A DNA stretch of 64,000 nucleotides from Solidesulfovibrio carbinolicus (GCF_004135975.1 NZ_CP026538.1:186001-250000), one strand, 5' to 3'; counted from the stretch's first letter, positions 30,017 through 39,933 are shown. Numbers and translations: made by a program. Notes: generated by a model not told the origin, from the letters alone.

Positions 30017-32068
30017 CTAGTAGCGCTCGAACCGGCTGTCGGCCGGGTCCTCCTCGTCCAGACTGATGAGCGACCCGCCGGTCTTGCCGCCGGTCGGGCG
30101 CGGCAGGGCCTTGCCGGCCGTGGTCGGCGGTATGAAGGCGCGTCGGCCCGATGCGGCGGCCGGGCGGAGGTTGTCCTCGTCCTCGTCGCGCTCCACCCGG
30201 AAAAAGGCGCTGGTCTGCTGGAGCTGGGCGGCCTGGGCCGAGAGTTCCTCCGAGGTGGAGGCGATTTCCTCGGCGGCGGCGGCGTTTTGCTGGATGACCT
30301 GGTCGAGCTGCTGCAGGGCCTGGTTGACCTGGCTGGCACCCTGGCTTTGCTCCTGGCTGGCGGCGTTTATTTCCTGGACCAGCTCGGCCGTGCGCTGGAT
30401 GTCGGGCACGAGCTTTTCCAGCAGTTGGCCGGCGGTTTCGGCGATGTCGGTGGAGGTGGCGGCCAGATTGGTGATCTCGGCGGCGGCGGCCTGGCTGCGC
30501 TCGGCGAGCTTGCGCACCTCCGAGGCCACCACGGCGAAGCCGCGTCCATGTTCGCCGGCCCGGGCCGCTTCCACGGCGGCGTTTAAGGCGAGCAGATCGG
30601 TTTGCCGGGCGATCTCCTCGATGATGGAAATCTTGCCGGTGATGGCCTTCATGGCGGACTTGGTCTGGACCACGGCCTCGCCCGAGGCCTTGGCGTCCCG
30701 GGCGGCCTTGACGGCGATGGCTTCGGTCTGTTTGGCGTTGTCGGCGGTCTGGCCGATGCTGGAGGCCATCTGCTCCATGGCCGATGAGGATTCCTCAATG
30801 GCGGCGGCCTGTTCGGTGGACCCTTGGGACAGGGCCGAGGACGAGGCCGAGAGCTGCTCGCTGCCTGAGGCCACGTTCACCGAGCCGTCCTGGACCTCGC
30901 GGATGACGGCGCTGACCCGGGTGATCATGCCGCGTAGGGAATGGAGCAGCCGGTCGGCCGGGTCGCGCGGCGTGACGGCCACGGCCAGCTCGCCCTTGCT
31001 TAAGCGGCCCATGATGGCGGCGATGTCCTTTTCGGCGGCCACCAGCCGCTCGATGGCGGCCAACAGGCGGTCGTTTTCCGAACGTTTGGCCACGGCCACG
31101 TCCAGGTCGCCCAGGGCCAGCTTGCCGGCCAGATCGGCGATGTCCTTCTCGGCGGCAATCAGCGTGGCCAGGGAGCGCATGAGGCCGTCGGCCTCGCAGC
31201 GCGGCGCGATGTTCACGTCCAGGTCGCCCTGGGCCAGCTTGGCCACGGCCTGGGCCACCTCGGCCGAGGAGGCCACCATGGCCCGCATGGCCGCGTAAAT
31301 GCTCTGGGGGTGCGCCCCGTCATGAAACGTCAGGGACAGGTCGCCCACGGCCACCTGCCGGGCCATGGCCGCGATCTCCTCAGGCTCGCCGCCAAGACGG
31401 CGTAACAGCCCCCGCGTGATGAGCAGGCCGGTGATGGCGGCGAAAAGGATCATGGCCCCGGTAAGAGAGGCGATGATCACCTCGGTCTTTTCATACAGCG
31501 CCTTGGATTCGGCGTTGCGGACCTCGGCGTAATTCAAATTGAGTTCGGTCAGTTTGTTGATGAACTCCCGCATGAATTCGAATTGCTCGTCGGCCTGGCC
31601 CATGGACAGGGCCATGGCCTCGGCCGTGGACGCCTCGGTGTCGGCCAGCCGGGCCTTGACCACCTTGGCGGAAGTCGCCTCCCACTTGGCCAGGGCCTGG
31701 TCGAACTCAGCGGCGAACTGCTTTTCCTCGGGCGTGGTCATGAGGGACTTGAATACGCCGAAACGCTCCTTGGTCTGCTTGAGATTGTCGGCGTAGGCTT
31801 TCTGCAGTTTCTTGAAGCGCTCGTCGCTGGTGTCCGTAAAGAGCATGGAGCGCTCGGCCACGAGCAGTTGATGCAGATCCCGGTCCGCTTCGATAAGCTT
31901 GTCGATGCTTGGCAACAACCGCGTGAAAAGCGTCTCCAGATTGCCGCTGATGACCTTGGCTGCGTAGTAGCCGGTAAAGCCCACCGCGATCAGGGCGACA
32001 ACCAGCACAATGTAGCTGATCGACAGCTTGACGCTGACCCGTTGGAAAAATTTTGTGGTGTTCGCCAT
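30017..32068 (-). CDS. Methyl-accepting chemotaxis protein with repeated HAMP-like units
   Basis: A 683-residue inner-membrane chemoreceptor. TM1 (about 14-36) and TM2 (about 200-222) frame a four-helix-bundle periplasmic sensor. Several HAMP-like units follow, each with a G-D/E-L segment ([32 protein letters not shown]). The signalling tip [20 protein letters not shown] is standard and controls CheA via CheW. The C-terminus ends in RFERY, resembling the NWETF-type CheR/CheB tether. ATG has GGAGGAGAG upstream. Ligand unknown. Confidence 0.94.
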   Translation of the reverse strand: MANTTKFFQRVSVKLSISYIVLVVALIAVGFTGYYAAKVISGNLETLFTRLLPSIDKLIEADRDLHQLLVAERSMLFTDTSDERFKKLQKAYADNLKQTKERFGVFKSLMTTPEEKQFAAEFDQALAKWEATSAKVVKARLADTEASTAEAMALSMGQADEQFEFMREFINKLTELNLNYAEVRNAESKALYEKTEVIIASLTGAMILFAAITGLLITRGLLRRLGGEPEEIAAMARQVAVGDLSLTFHDGAHPQSIYAAMRAMVASSAEVAQAVAKLAQGDLDVNIAPRCEADGLMRSLATLIAAEKDIADLAGKLALGDLDVAVAKRSENDRLLAAIERLVAAEKDIAAIMGRLSKGELAVAVTPRDPADRLLHSLRGMITRVSAVIREVQDGSVNVASGSEQLSASSSALSQGSTEQAAAIEESSSAMEQMASSIGQTADNAKQTEAIAVKAARDAKASGEAVVQTKSAMKAITGKISIIEEIARQTDLLALNAAVEAARAGEHGRGFAVVASEVRKLAERSQAAAAEITNLAATSTDIAETAGQLLEKLVPDIQRTAELVQEINAASQEQSQGASQVNQALQQLDQVIQQNAAAAEEIASTSEELSAQAAQLQQTSAFFRVERDEDEDNLRPAAASGRRAFIPPTTAGKALPRPTGGKTGGSLISLDEEDPADSRFERY

Positions 32069-32436
32069 GACGTCTCTCCTCCAAGCTGCATGTCGCCGTC
32101 ACACAAGCCCGACCTTGGCCGCCGCGCCACGCGCGCATCCGCCTGTAGCCGCCGCGCCGCCCCTGCAAACATCGACGCCTGTTCAGCCGCCTGCAACGCC
32201 GTGGCTGGAAACTGCTTGAGATTAATAAAAATAGAACATGCTGAAAAGGTTTTTTGGGCTTTCAGCGCCAGGCAAATCCTGAAACGGGGACACGCCCGCG
32301 ACACGCCGCAACGGTTCGCCGGTCGATTCGGCATGAAAAGGAGAGCGTGGCGGCTGGCCCACGGGCTTTATCAAACCCTCCTCTTCGGAACACGCGGCAA
32401 GCCGGCCCAGGCTGGACGAATCGGGCGGCCGGGGCG
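32069..32436. other. Intergenic region, no gene seen
   Basis: Between the chemoreceptor start and the next lipoprotein stop. A short AT-rich block (about 32218-32240) could be the chemoreceptor promoter. No sigma-28-like motif was found here. Confidence 0.45.
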
Positions 32437-32841
32437 TTAATCCGGCAACATGCGGTGCAACGTGTCCCGGCCGCCGTAGCTGTGCCAGACCGCGCCGTCC
32501 TTGACCACATAACTGCTCGGTTCCGTGCCGCTGATGAGTTTATCCCCTTCGATGGTGAAAGCCATCCAGCCCTTGTGCTCCTCGCCGGACTTGCCGTCGC
32601 GCCAATCATAATACACGGCCCACTTGCCCTTTTTCTCCACCAGACAATATCGGTAGCTGTTGGGCCGGGTGTATTCCGAAGGCCGCGAGCGCATGAAGCA
32701 GCCCACGAGCACGGGGTTTGGCGGCGAGACCACATCGGCATAAACCGTGGGCGCGCCGGCCAGTTCCGGGCGCTGGGTTCCCTTGCCGGCGCAGCCGGCC
32801 AGGAGCAGTCCGACCAGAAGAAGCGGGATAAGACGCAACAT
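32437..32841 (-). CDS. Small lipoprotein, unknown function
   Basis: A 134-residue protein with a textbook lipoprotein signal (LLLVGLLLAGC) and a compact mature domain with many Tyr/Trp residues and two Cys. GGAG precedes ATG 32841. The longer frame to 33519 runs across the neighbouring gene and is rejected. No family recognised; probably outer-membrane or periplasmic. Confidence 0.75.
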   Translation of the reverse strand: MLRLIPLLLVGLLLAGCAGKGTQRPELAGAPTVYADVVSPPNPVLVGCFMRSRPSEYTRPNSYRYCLVEKKGKWAVYYDWRDGKSGEEHKGWMAFTIEGDKLISGTEPSSYVVKDGAVWHSYGGRDTLHRMLPD

Positions 32842-32975
32842 GAACACTCCTTGTCTGGCGCGGACGCCGTGCCCTCGCCGTTTCGCCGCCAACCGGCGGC
32901 TCTTGCCCCGTCTCCGGCCGGCCATCGCCCCGCCTCGCGGCCAAGGCAGGGCGACGTCGCCCGGAAATGCGCCGT

Positions 32976-33410
32976 CTACCGGCCCGGCCGGCCCGGTCCA
33001 GGCCCCATGCCCGGACCCATGCCAGGCCCCAAGGGACGCGGCCCCGGCCCCACCGGGCCGATGGGGCCAATGGGACCAATGCCCGGCCCGGGACGCGGCC
33101 CGGGGCCAAACCCCGGCCCGGGCAGAGGAACCGGCGGCGGCCCCACCGGACGCGGGCCATAGCCCGGTCCCGGACCGACGATAAACGGCCAGGGATTGAT
33201 GACGATGCCCGGCCCCGGCACGACGGCCGGCGGCGGATACGGATAATAGGGAGCAGGGGGATAGGGAGGATAGCCGGGATAGGGCGGATAGTAGCCTGGG
33301 GGATAGACCACCACCGGCGGCGGTTGGGCCGCGGCCTCGCGGACCGCCAAACCGAGAGCCAGGCAACAGCACAGGGCGGCAAACGCCAGAATGGCTCGAT
33401 GACCGCGCAT
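32976..33410 (-). CDS. Secreted Pro/Gly/Tyr-rich low-complexity protein
   Basis: A 144-residue protein: signal peptide to about residue 30 (cleavage near EAAAQ), then a Pro-Tyr-rich part (YPPGYYPPYPGYPP) and a Pro-Gly-rich tail with repeated GPG and IGP units ending in GPGRPGR. Such sequences are found in envelope and surface proteins of unclear role. ATG 33410 is preceded by AAGGAGGCG. The lipoprotein gene follows 134 bp downstream. Confidence 0.65.
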   Translation of the reverse strand: MRGHRAILAFAALCCCLALGLAVREAAAQPPPVVVYPPGYYPPYPGYPPYPPAPYYPYPPPAVVPGPGIVINPWPFIVGPGPGYGPRPVGPPPVPLPGPGFGPGPRPGPGIGPIGPIGPVGPGPRPLGPGMGPGMGPGPGRPGR

Positions 33411-33517
33411 GGTTCGCCTCCTTGCCGGACATTGCCGACCATGCCACTGTGTCCCATTCCCGCAGCGATGACAAGGGGCGTAATTCATCATATGGTTTCA
33501 TGACGGAGGCCCGGCCC

Positions 33518-34822
33518 ATGCCGCATCATCCCAGTCCGCCAAGCGCTCCTTCCCGCCGTCTCACGGCCCTGGTGGCCGAGGCCGATCCGGCCGTGGCCGC
33601 GCTTTTGGCCGAGGCCCTTGGCCCCAGGTCCGCCCTGGTCACGGCCCGGACCCTGGCCGAGGCCAAAGCCGCCCTGGCCCTGGGCCGGCCCGATCTGGCC
33701 GTGGTGTCCGCGCGGCTGCCAGACGGCCCCACGGCCCCGCTTTTGGCCTCCCTGGTGGGCGGCGAGAGCCCTCCGTCCGTGTTCCTGGCCGGCACGCCCG
33801 GAGACATCGCGGCGGTCCTGGCCGCCGTGGCCCTGCCCGGGCTGCGCCTGCTCCCCCTGCCGCTGTCGCCGGGACTGGCCGAGGCCGCCCTGGACGAAGC
33901 CGCCGCCGACATCGCTGCCCGCCGCCACGCCGAGGACGGCTGGCGTCTGGCCAAGCGGCTTTTGGACGAAATCCCCCATCTTTCGGCCATTTTCGCCGGC
34001 GGCGAACTCCTTGGCCTCAACCGGGCCTTCCTGCGCTTTCTCGGCGTGGGGAGCCTTGGCGAATTCAAGGCCAAGGGGACGCCCCTGGAACGTTTCCTGG
34101 CCGAGCCGCCGGCCGAAGGCCTGGCCGCCTGGGCCGGCCGTCTGCCCGACGACGCCCTGGACCGCGACCACCGTCTGCATCTGGTGCATCCCGACCGGCC
34201 CGACGCCGCGCCCCACGTCTTTCAGGCGGCCGTCAGCCGCCTGCCCGGACGCAGCCGATGCCTGCTCATGCTGGCCGACGTCACCGAACTGGAGCTGGAA
34301 CGCCGGGAACTGCTCGACCTGGCCAACCGCGATCCCCTGACCCGCACCCTTAACCGGCGCAAGCTCGGCGACGTCCTGGAGGCCGAGACCGCCCGGGCCG
34401 CCCGCTACGCCACGCCGTTCTCCCTGGCCCTGCTGGACATCGACCACTTCAAGCACATAAACGATAGCCACGGCCACGACGCCGGCGACGCCGTGCTGGT
34501 GGAGCTGGCCCGGCGTCTCACGGCCAGCCTGCGTCAGGTGGACCGGCTGGCCCGGTTTGGCGGCGAGGAATTCGTGGTGGCCGCGCCGGGCATCGATCTG
34601 GCCGGCGCGGCCGAGCTGGCCGAGCGCCTGCGCCGGGCCGTGGCCGACGAACCCTTTGCCGGGGTCGGCCGGGTGACGGCCAGCTTCGGCCTGGCCGCCT
34701 GGCGGCCGGGCGACAGCCCCGAGGATCTGCTCAAACGCGCCGACGCGGCCCTGTACCGGGCCAAGGACGGCGGACGCAACCGGGTGGAGCGCGAAGCGCC
34801 CCCGCAAACCGAAGTACGGTAA
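33518..34822 (+). CDS. Diguanylate cyclase with degenerate receiver-like and PAS-like parts
   Basis: A 434-residue cytosolic protein. The first 120 residues look like a receiver domain that has lost the phosphorylation residues; a PAS-like part follows (about 150-275). The C-terminal GGDEF domain has DIDHFKHIND and an intact GGEEF active site, so it should make c-di-GMP. No clear RxxD inhibitory site was noted. ATG 33518 is chosen because GGAGG lies 8 bp upstream; 33500 is possible. The siroheme decarboxylase gene begins 3 bp after its stop. Confidence 0.88.
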   Translation: MPHHPSPPSAPSRRLTALVAEADPAVAALLAEALGPRSALVTARTLAEAKAALALGRPDLAVVSARLPDGPTAPLLASLVGGESPPSVFLAGTPGDIAAVLAAVALPGLRLLPLPLSPGLAEAALDEAAADIAARRHAEDGWRLAKRLLDEIPHLSAIFAGGELLGLNRAFLRFLGVGSLGEFKAKGTPLERFLAEPPAEGLAAWAGRLPDDALDRDHRLHLVHPDRPDAAPHVFQAAVSRLPGRSRCLLMLADVTELELERRELLDLANRDPLTRTLNRRKLGDVLEAETARAARYATPFSLALLDIDHFKHINDSHGHDAGDAVLVELARRLTASLRQVDRLARFGGEEFVVAAPGIDLAGAAELAERLRRAVADEPFAGVGRVTASFGLAAWRPGDSPEDLLKRADAALYRAKDGGRNRVEREAPPQTEVR

Positions 34823-34824
34823 CC

Positions 34825-35274
34825 ATGGACGCCACCGACAAGCGCATTCTCGACCTCATCCAGACCGGATTCCCCATTGCCCCGCGCCCCTATGCCGCCA
34901 TCGGCGAGCAGGTGGGCCTGACCGAAGCCGAAGCCCTGGCCCGGGTGCGGGCCCTGCGGGCCTCGGGCATCATCCGCCGCATCGGGGCCAACTTCCAGTC
35001 GGCGAAAATCGGCTTCAAATCCACCCTGTGCGCCGCCGCCGTGCCCGAGGACAAGTTCGAGGCCTTCACCAAGGCCGTCAACGAACACCCCGGCGTCACC
35101 CACAACTACCTGCGCGCCCATGGCTACAACATCTGGTTCACCATGATCGGCCCTTCCCGGGAAGCCATCCGCCAGGACCTGGCCGCCATCACCGAACAAA
35201 CCGGCGTGGCCATCCTCAATCTGCCCGCCGACCGGCTGTTCAAGATCCGCGTGGACTTCGCCATGAGCGATTAG
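34825..35274 (+). CDS. Siroheme decarboxylase subunit (AhbA/AhbB-like)
   Basis: A 149-residue Lrp/AsnC-fold protein: N-terminal winged-helix-like part (KRILDLIQTGFP) and C-terminal AsnC domain with VTHNYLRAHGYNIWFTMI. The NYLRxHxYNxWFT pattern marks siroheme decarboxylases, which convert siroheme to didecarboxysiroheme in the alternative heme pathway of sulfate reducers and in d1-heme synthesis. Whether it is the A or B subunit cannot be decided here, and the partner gene is not adjacent. An AsnC regulator is less likely because of this motif. Confidence 0.82.
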   Translation: MDATDKRILDLIQTGFPIAPRPYAAIGEQVGLTEAEALARVRALRASGIIRRIGANFQSAKIGFKSTLCAAAVPEDKFEAFTKAVNEHPGVTHNYLRAHGYNIWFTMIGPSREAIRQDLAAITEQTGVAILNLPADRLFKIRVDFAMSD

Positions 35275-35367
35275 GCCGCCGAGCCTCTTGCTAACGCTTT
35301 CGGCCGCATTATTTGTCTGGTTGGACGCGGGCTTAAGCCAACACCCAAGCCCCTGCCGGAGGACGCC

Positions 35368-35808
35368 ATGTCTGAAGCCGACGCCATCCACGCCGTGTGC
35401 CCGGCCTGCCGGGCCGTCAATCGGGTGCAGACCGGCCGCCTGGACAGCGGGCCGGTATGCGGCAAATGCCGCGCGCCCATCCTGTCCCCCCATCCCGTGA
35501 CCCTGACTTCGGCCAACTTCGACGTGTTCCTGGCCAAGTCCGATCTACCGGTGGTGGTGGATTTCTGGGCCCCCTGGTGCGGCCCCTGCCGGGGCATGGC
35601 TCCGGCCTTCGACCAGGCCGCGGCCATGCTCCACCCCCGGGTGATCCTGGCCAAGTGCGACACCGAGGCCGAGACGGCCATTGCTTCCCGGATGCGCATC
35701 CAGGGCGTGCCGACCCTGGCCCTGTTCCAGGGCGGCCGCGAAAAAGCCCGGATCTCTGGAGCGCGAAGCGCCGCCGACATCGTCTCCTGGGTCCGCCACA
35801 ACGCCTGA
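35368..35808 (+). CDS. trxC: Thioredoxin 2 (zinc-ribbon thioredoxin)
   Basis: A 146-residue thioredoxin with an N-terminal zinc ribbon (C11, C14, C31, C34) and the redox centre WAPWCGPC (C71, C74), the arrangement of TrxC. It reduces disulfides and is often part of the oxidative stress response. The cis-Pro loop (GVPTLALF) is present. GGAGGACGCC precedes the ATG. About 90 bp separate it from the decarboxylase gene. Confidence 0.93.
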   Translation: MSEADAIHAVCPACRAVNRVQTGRLDSGPVCGKCRAPILSPHPVTLTSANFDVFLAKSDLPVVVDFWAPWCGPCRGMAPAFDQAAAMLHPRVILAKCDTEAETAIASRMRIQGVPTLALFQGGREKARISGARSAADIVSWVRHNA

Positions 35809-36270
35809 GCCTGCGCGCCGCCGGCCCTGCCCCGGGCCGGCCGGCGGCGTGTGCGTTTTTTACCGCCTGCTAGGCCTGGGCCTTGGGTCCCGCCTGCGGG
35901 AAAAGGCGTTTTGCAGACCAACGACCTGGCCCGACCAGCCGTCAGGACGATTTCCCCCCATCCCCCTTGCCCGCGACTCAGGCTTTCCCGCCAAAGACCG
36001 CCTGTTGCCGTGGGTTTCGCCCTGGTTTCGCCGTTTGTCCGCGGGCTTCAGGAACACGGCTTCCCCACGGCGGATTGTGCCCCAGCCAGGCCGTGGCTTT
36101 CGCACCGGAACGAAGCACAAAATTCTCGCCGTCATCACCGGATAGGGCTTGGATAAGATGCACGTTTCTTATAGCAGTTATGAAACAGTTTCTTTTCTTG
36201 TTCACTCGATTCTGTCCCGAAACGCTCATGGCTCCCAGAGCCGGTCCGTAAGCAGCGCAAAGGAGGCGGC
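35809..36270. other. Intergenic region before second chemoreceptor
   Basis: Plus-strand frames at 35851-36156 and in the alternate frame lack a binding site and family-like sequence and are judged non-coding. An AT-richer block at 36155-36225 probably contains the chemoreceptor promoter; no sigma-28 match is seen. Confidence 0.45.
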
Positions 36271-38172
36271 ATGTTTAAAAACGTCAGAGTGGGCTACAAG
36301 TTAGGCGGCGGTTTTGCCCTGGTCATCGCCATTTTCATCGCCCTGGCCCTGCAACAAGCCCTGACCATGGAACACCTGGGCGTGATCCAGGACGAGGGCG
36401 CGCGACGCTCCAAAGACAGCCAGGCCATCATGGACGTGTCCCTGCGGGTGAGCAATTTCTACTCGGTCATCGGCGATGCCCAGATCAACCGCAATTTGGC
36501 TGAAACTCACAAGCATCTCACTAGGGTCCGGGAACAAAGCAAGGCTGATATTCGAACCGTCCTGGCTTCGGTCGACACGGCCGAGGAACGGGAGCTTGCG
36601 AGCCAGTTCTCGGACAGCTACAAAGAATATATTGATATTTTGGATAAAAAAATGCTGCCGCGACTGGAAGCCATTGCACAGGCCCAGGTCAAGCACGAAT
36701 CTGTTGAAAGCCTGGAAGCCGAAGTGCGCGAGCTTGACCACCAGGCCGACGAGCTGCGCGAGGCCACCCTCAAGCCCTTGGCCGGCATCGCCGAAGCCCT
36801 GGCCAAGGAAAATCTGGCCGGCGACGCGGCCTTTGACGCCGAACGCGCCATGGCCACCCGCGTGCTGATCGGCCTGACCGCCCTGGGGACCGTGCTTGCG
36901 CTCATCGTCTCCGTGCTGACCGCCCGGGGCATCACCAAGCCCCTGGCCGCCGGCATCGCCTATGCCCAGGCCCTGGCCCAGGGCGATCTGGAACAAAGCC
37001 TGGAGGTGCGCCAGCGCGACGAGCTGGGCCGGCTGGCCGATGCCCTGCGGCTGGTGGCCGACTCCGAACGGCAAGTGGCCGAACAGGCCGGCCATATGGC
37101 CCGGGGCGACCTCTCGGCTGATCTTTCCCCGCGCGGGCCCAAGGACAGCCTGCTCATCTCCATGGCCAAACTGGCCGCCTCGGAACGGGAAGTGGCCGAA
37201 CAGGCCGGCCGCATCGCCGACGGCGACCTGCGGGTGGCCGTGGCCAAGCGTTCGGAGAACGACGTCCTGCTTGAAGCCTTCGGCAAAATGATCGACGCCC
37301 TGACCGGCATCGCCCTGGACCTCCAAGCCGGGGCCGACAACGTGGCCGCCGGCAGCGAGGAACTCTCGGCCTCGGCCGAGGCCATCTCCCAAGGGGCCAC
37401 CGAACAGGCCGCCGCCGTGGAACAGTCGTCTTCGTCCATGGAGGAAATGAGCGCCGGCATCCAGCAAAACGCCGATAACGCCCGGCAGACCGAAGCCATC
37501 GCCGCCGCCGCCGCCCGGGACGCCAAGGCCTCGGGCGAGGCCATGACCCAGACCATGGCCGCCATGAAGGAGATCGCCGGCAAGATCAACATCATCGAGG
37601 AAATAGCCCGGCAAACCGACTTGCTCGCCTTAAACGCCGCCGTGGAAGCGGCCCGGGCCGGCGAGCATGGGCGCGGCTTCGCCGTGGTGGCCTCGGAGGT
37701 GCGCAAGCTGGCCGAACGCAGCCAGCAGGCCGCCTCGGAAATCACCAATCTGGCCAAGGACAGCACCGAGGTGGCCGTGGCCGCCAACGGCCTTTTAGCC
37801 CAGCTCGTGCCCAACATCCAACGCACCGCCGATCTGGTCCAGGAAATCAGCGCCGCCAGCCAGGAGCAAAGTTCCGGCGTGGTGCAGATCAACAAAGCCT
37901 TGCAGCAGCTCGACCAGACCGTGCAGCAAAACGCCAGCGCCTCCGAGGAACTGGCCTCCACCGCCGAGGAGCTTTCCGGCCAGGCCGAACAGCTCCGGGC
38001 CACCATCGCCTTTTTCCAGATCGACCTGCCCCGGCATGCTCCGCCCGCGTCGTCGCGCCGGGCCATGCCGGGCCGGGGCAAGCCTGCCCTGGCTCCGGGC
38101 AAGAAAGCCACCCAGGGCGCGCGCATCGAACTGGCCGACAAGGGCCAGGACAGCGATTTCGAGAGCTTCTAA
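36271..38172 (+). CDS. Methyl-accepting chemotaxis protein
   Basis: A 633-residue chemoreceptor: TM1 about 10-30, four-helix-bundle sensor, TM2 about 190-212, then three HAMP-like units ([24 protein letters not shown]) and the signalling domain with [20 protein letters not shown]. The last residues are DFESF, close to the NWETF-type tether for CheR/CheB. The cytoplasmic half is closely related to the receptor at 30017, suggesting duplication with sensor change. AAAGGAGGCGG precedes the ATG. Ligand unknown. Confidence 0.95.
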   Translation: MFKNVRVGYKLGGGFALVIAIFIALALQQALTMEHLGVIQDEGARRSKDSQAIMDVSLRVSNFYSVIGDAQINRNLAETHKHLTRVREQSKADIRTVLASVDTAEERELASQFSDSYKEYIDILDKKMLPRLEAIAQAQVKHESVESLEAEVRELDHQADELREATLKPLAGIAEALAKENLAGDAAFDAERAMATRVLIGLTALGTVLALIVSVLTARGITKPLAAGIAYAQALAQGDLEQSLEVRQRDELGRLADALRLVADSERQVAEQAGHMARGDLSADLSPRGPKDSLLISMAKLAASEREVAEQAGRIADGDLRVAVAKRSENDVLLEAFGKMIDALTGIALDLQAGADNVAAGSEELSASAEAISQGATEQAAAVEQSSSSMEEMSAGIQQNADNARQTEAIAAAAARDAKASGEAMTQTMAAMKEIAGKINIIEEIARQTDLLALNAAVEAARAGEHGRGFAVVASEVRKLAERSQQAASEITNLAKDSTEVAVAANGLLAQLVPNIQRTADLVQEISAASQEQSSGVVQINKALQQLDQTVQQNASASEELASTAEELSGQAEQLRATIAFFQIDLPRHAPPASSRRAMPGRGKPALAPGKKATQGARIELADKGQDSDFESF

Positions 38173-38177
38173 ACGCG

Positions 38178-38210
38178 CGGCCCGGCCTGACGTAACCTCA
38201 GGCCGGGCCG
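38178..38210 (+). terminator. Hairpin after chemoreceptor gene
   Basis: Arms CGGCCCGGCCTGA (38178-38190) and TCAGGCCGGGCCG (38198-38210), 7-nt loop, 6 bp after the stop. There is no T run, so termination by it alone is uncertain. Confidence 0.6.
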
Positions 38211-38416
38211 TAACAGACGACGGGGAGGACCGCCGCGCCTCTGGCACGCCGAAACGGGCCAAACGGGAAGAGAGGGGCCTTTTGTCCCGGACTCGGCCAA
38301 GAGGCCAGACTCACCGGGGCAGCCTTCGGATTGGCGATCAGGAGGCGGCATCAGGCAAGAGCCGAACGCTTCAGGCCTCCTTCCCTGTCAAAAAGGGGGC
38401 TATCCTCGGGCGCAAC

Positions 38417-38593
38417 CTACAACCGTTTGCCCGGCTCGCAGCACGACGGCTTGTCCGGCCCCGACCCGCCGCCGCAGGAACCGTTGCCGCCGGAACAGCC
38501 GCAACCGCACGAACCGCCCTTTTTCCCGAAAAACTTCCGCACCACGTACCAGGCCGCCACGGCCACGATCACGACAACAATCAGCGTATCCAT
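38417..38593 (-). CDS. FeoB-associated-type Cys-rich membrane peptide
   Basis: A 58-residue protein missed by length cut-offs. One transmembrane helix (about 3-17, TLIVVVIVAVAAWYVV), a basic patch RKFFGKK, then a Cys/Gly-rich tail (CGCGCSGGNGSC and SCCEPG) with seven cysteines. This is the layout of the FeoB-associated Cys-rich membrane protein family, thought to aid ferrous-iron uptake. AAGGAGAAGG precedes ATG 38593. No feoA or feoB is in this window, so it is an orphan copy here. Confidence 0.8.
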   Translation of the reverse strand: MDTLIVVVIVAVAAWYVVRKFFGKKGGSCGCGCSGGNGSCGGGSGPDKPSCCEPGKRL

Positions 38594-38609
38594 CAGCCTT
38601 CTCCTTGAA

Positions 38610-38622
38610 GTTGATAATCAAC
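38610..38622. promoter_or_regulatory. 6-1-6 palindrome upstream of Cys-rich peptide gene
   Basis: GTTGATAATCAAC is a perfect palindrome with one central base, 17 bp upstream of the start codon. The GATAAT/ATCAA content is reminiscent of Fur boxes, which fits an iron-linked gene; assignment to Fur is inferred. Confidence 0.5.
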
Positions 38623-38859
38623 CTCGAAGAGTAGAATATCCCCTTTTCAAGCTGGCGCAAGATGTTTTATGCCATAAATCATAACCGCCCGTGTGTTTTG
38701 CACAAACCGGAACACTGGAAACGGCTTTCGGGACGGGAAGGCAACACGCCGCAATCATGACGGGATTCCATGAGCCGCTCGCCCTCGTCACCGTCGGCGG
38801 ACGCCTCCGGCCGTTTTGGCGCAACCCGTATCCCACGATCCCGCCCAGGGGGGCAGGCC

Positions 38860-39729
38860 ATGGACAAACATCTGCTGGTGACCGTCAGCGACGAGTACCA
38901 CACGTCGCAAAGCCTGCGTTTCGTGCACCATTTCTTCACCAACCGCAGCGAACTCAAGCTGACGCTGTTCTATGTCGTGCCGCGAAAGCCCGATTGGCGA
39001 CTTGACCCCATCGACCTCGAAGCCAATCCCGAGGCCATTGTGCACATCGAGCACGACAAGGCCGTCCACGGCGTGCCGGCCATGGCCAAGGCCAAGGAAT
39101 GGCTGCGCTCCATGGGATTTGGCGATGATCAGGTGGCGGTGAAATTTTCCAACGGCAAGCTCGGCACGGTCAAGGAGATCGTGCGCGAATCCGAGGAAGG
39201 GCTCTACGACGCGGCCGTGCTCGGCCGGCGCGGCCTGTCCTGGTTCGAGGAGATGGTCACGGATTCCATCTCCCATCGCATTTTGTGGGAATCGCTGACC
39301 TTCCCCATCTGGATCTGCCGCAATCCGGAAAAAGGCCGCAAGAACGTGCTGGTGTGCGTGGACGGCTCCGAGGAGTGCATGCGCGTGGCCGACCACGCCG
39401 GCTTCATGGTCCGCAACGAACCCGACCACAACATCACCCTGCTCCATGTCTGCTCGGACGACCGCTGCATCGACGCCGAACAGATCTTCGGCCGCGCCCT
39501 GGCCGAGATCAAGGCTAACGGCGTGGACGACAGCCGCATTGCCATCAAGGTGATGACGTCGGCCAACCCGGCCCGCACCATTCTTGCCGAGGCAAACGAG
39601 GGCAAATACGCCGCCGTGGCCATCGGCCGCACCAGCCACAAGCCGTCGTCGCTGGAGCACATCTTCGCCACCACCAGCCTCAAGATCCTGCGCGGCATCG
39701 ACCGCGCCGCCCTGTGGTTGTGCAAGTAG
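38860..39729 (+). CDS. Tandem universal stress protein
   Basis: A 289-residue protein with two UspA folds (about 1-145 and 150-289). The second keeps a nucleotide-loop-like segment (AIGRTSHKPSS), the first AVLGRRGLSWFEE. Family members bind ATP or respond to starvation and stress; the exact role here is unknown. ATG 38860 is chosen with GGGGGGCAGG upstream; the longer frame to 38770 lacks a site. It is followed by three large palindromes. Confidence 0.88.
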   Translation: MDKHLLVTVSDEYHTSQSLRFVHHFFTNRSELKLTLFYVVPRKPDWRLDPIDLEANPEAIVHIEHDKAVHGVPAMAKAKEWLRSMGFGDDQVAVKFSNGKLGTVKEIVRESEEGLYDAAVLGRRGLSWFEEMVTDSISHRILWESLTFPIWICRNPEKGRKNVLVCVDGSEECMRVADHAGFMVRNEPDHNITLLHVCSDDRCIDAEQIFGRALAEIKANGVDDSRIAIKVMTSANPARTILAEANEGKYAAVAIGRTSHKPSSLEHIFATTSLKILRGIDRAALWLCK

Positions 39730-39739
39730 GCGCGTGAAT

Positions 39740-39785
39740 GCGGGGGAGGAAACCCCTTTTTGCAAAAAGGGGTTTCCTCCCCCGC
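39740..39785. repeat. Fully palindromic 46-bp element after usp gene
   Basis: Left arm GCGGGGGAGGAAACCCCTTT plus TT (39740-39761), centre GC, right arm its exact reverse complement (39764-39785). The whole is self-complementary with no loop. The T5 before the centre could end transcripts, but the form is unlike a normal terminator. Confidence 0.8.
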
Positions 39786-39829
39786 GCCCCCTCCTTCCCC
39801 AAAAACTTTCAACGGGGGGCATAACCAAA

Positions 39830-39858
39830 AAAAATGGCCCCGCTTCGGGGCCATTTTT
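39830..39858. terminator. Intrinsic terminator
   Basis: Arms AAAAATGGCCCCG (39830-39842) and CGGGGCCATTTTT (39846-39858), loop CTT. Canonical stem with T run on one strand and A run on the other, so it works in both directions. Confidence 0.9.
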
Positions 39859-39866
39859 GGCGAGTT

Positions 39867-39933
39867 GGCGGCTGGAATCAGGCTTGGTCTTGGGGCGGAA
39901 GCCGCCCCAAGACCAAGCCTGATTCCAGCCGCC
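39867..39933. repeat. Perfect 32-bp inverted repeat with 3-nt loop
   Basis: Arms 39867-39898 and 39902-39933 are exact reverse complements around AAG. It is the longest perfect hairpin in the window and lies between the usp terminator and the family I copy at 39985. No gene is contained. Confidence 0.9.

Noticed and set aside
35851-36156. Plus-strand frame after trxC
   Set aside because: Pro/Arg-rich composition, no family resemblance, no Shine-Dalgarno; treated as intergenic.
38681-38720. Second CRP-like site (TGTG-N5-CACA) before the universal stress gene
   Set aside because: Spacing and arms are imperfect; not enough to call.
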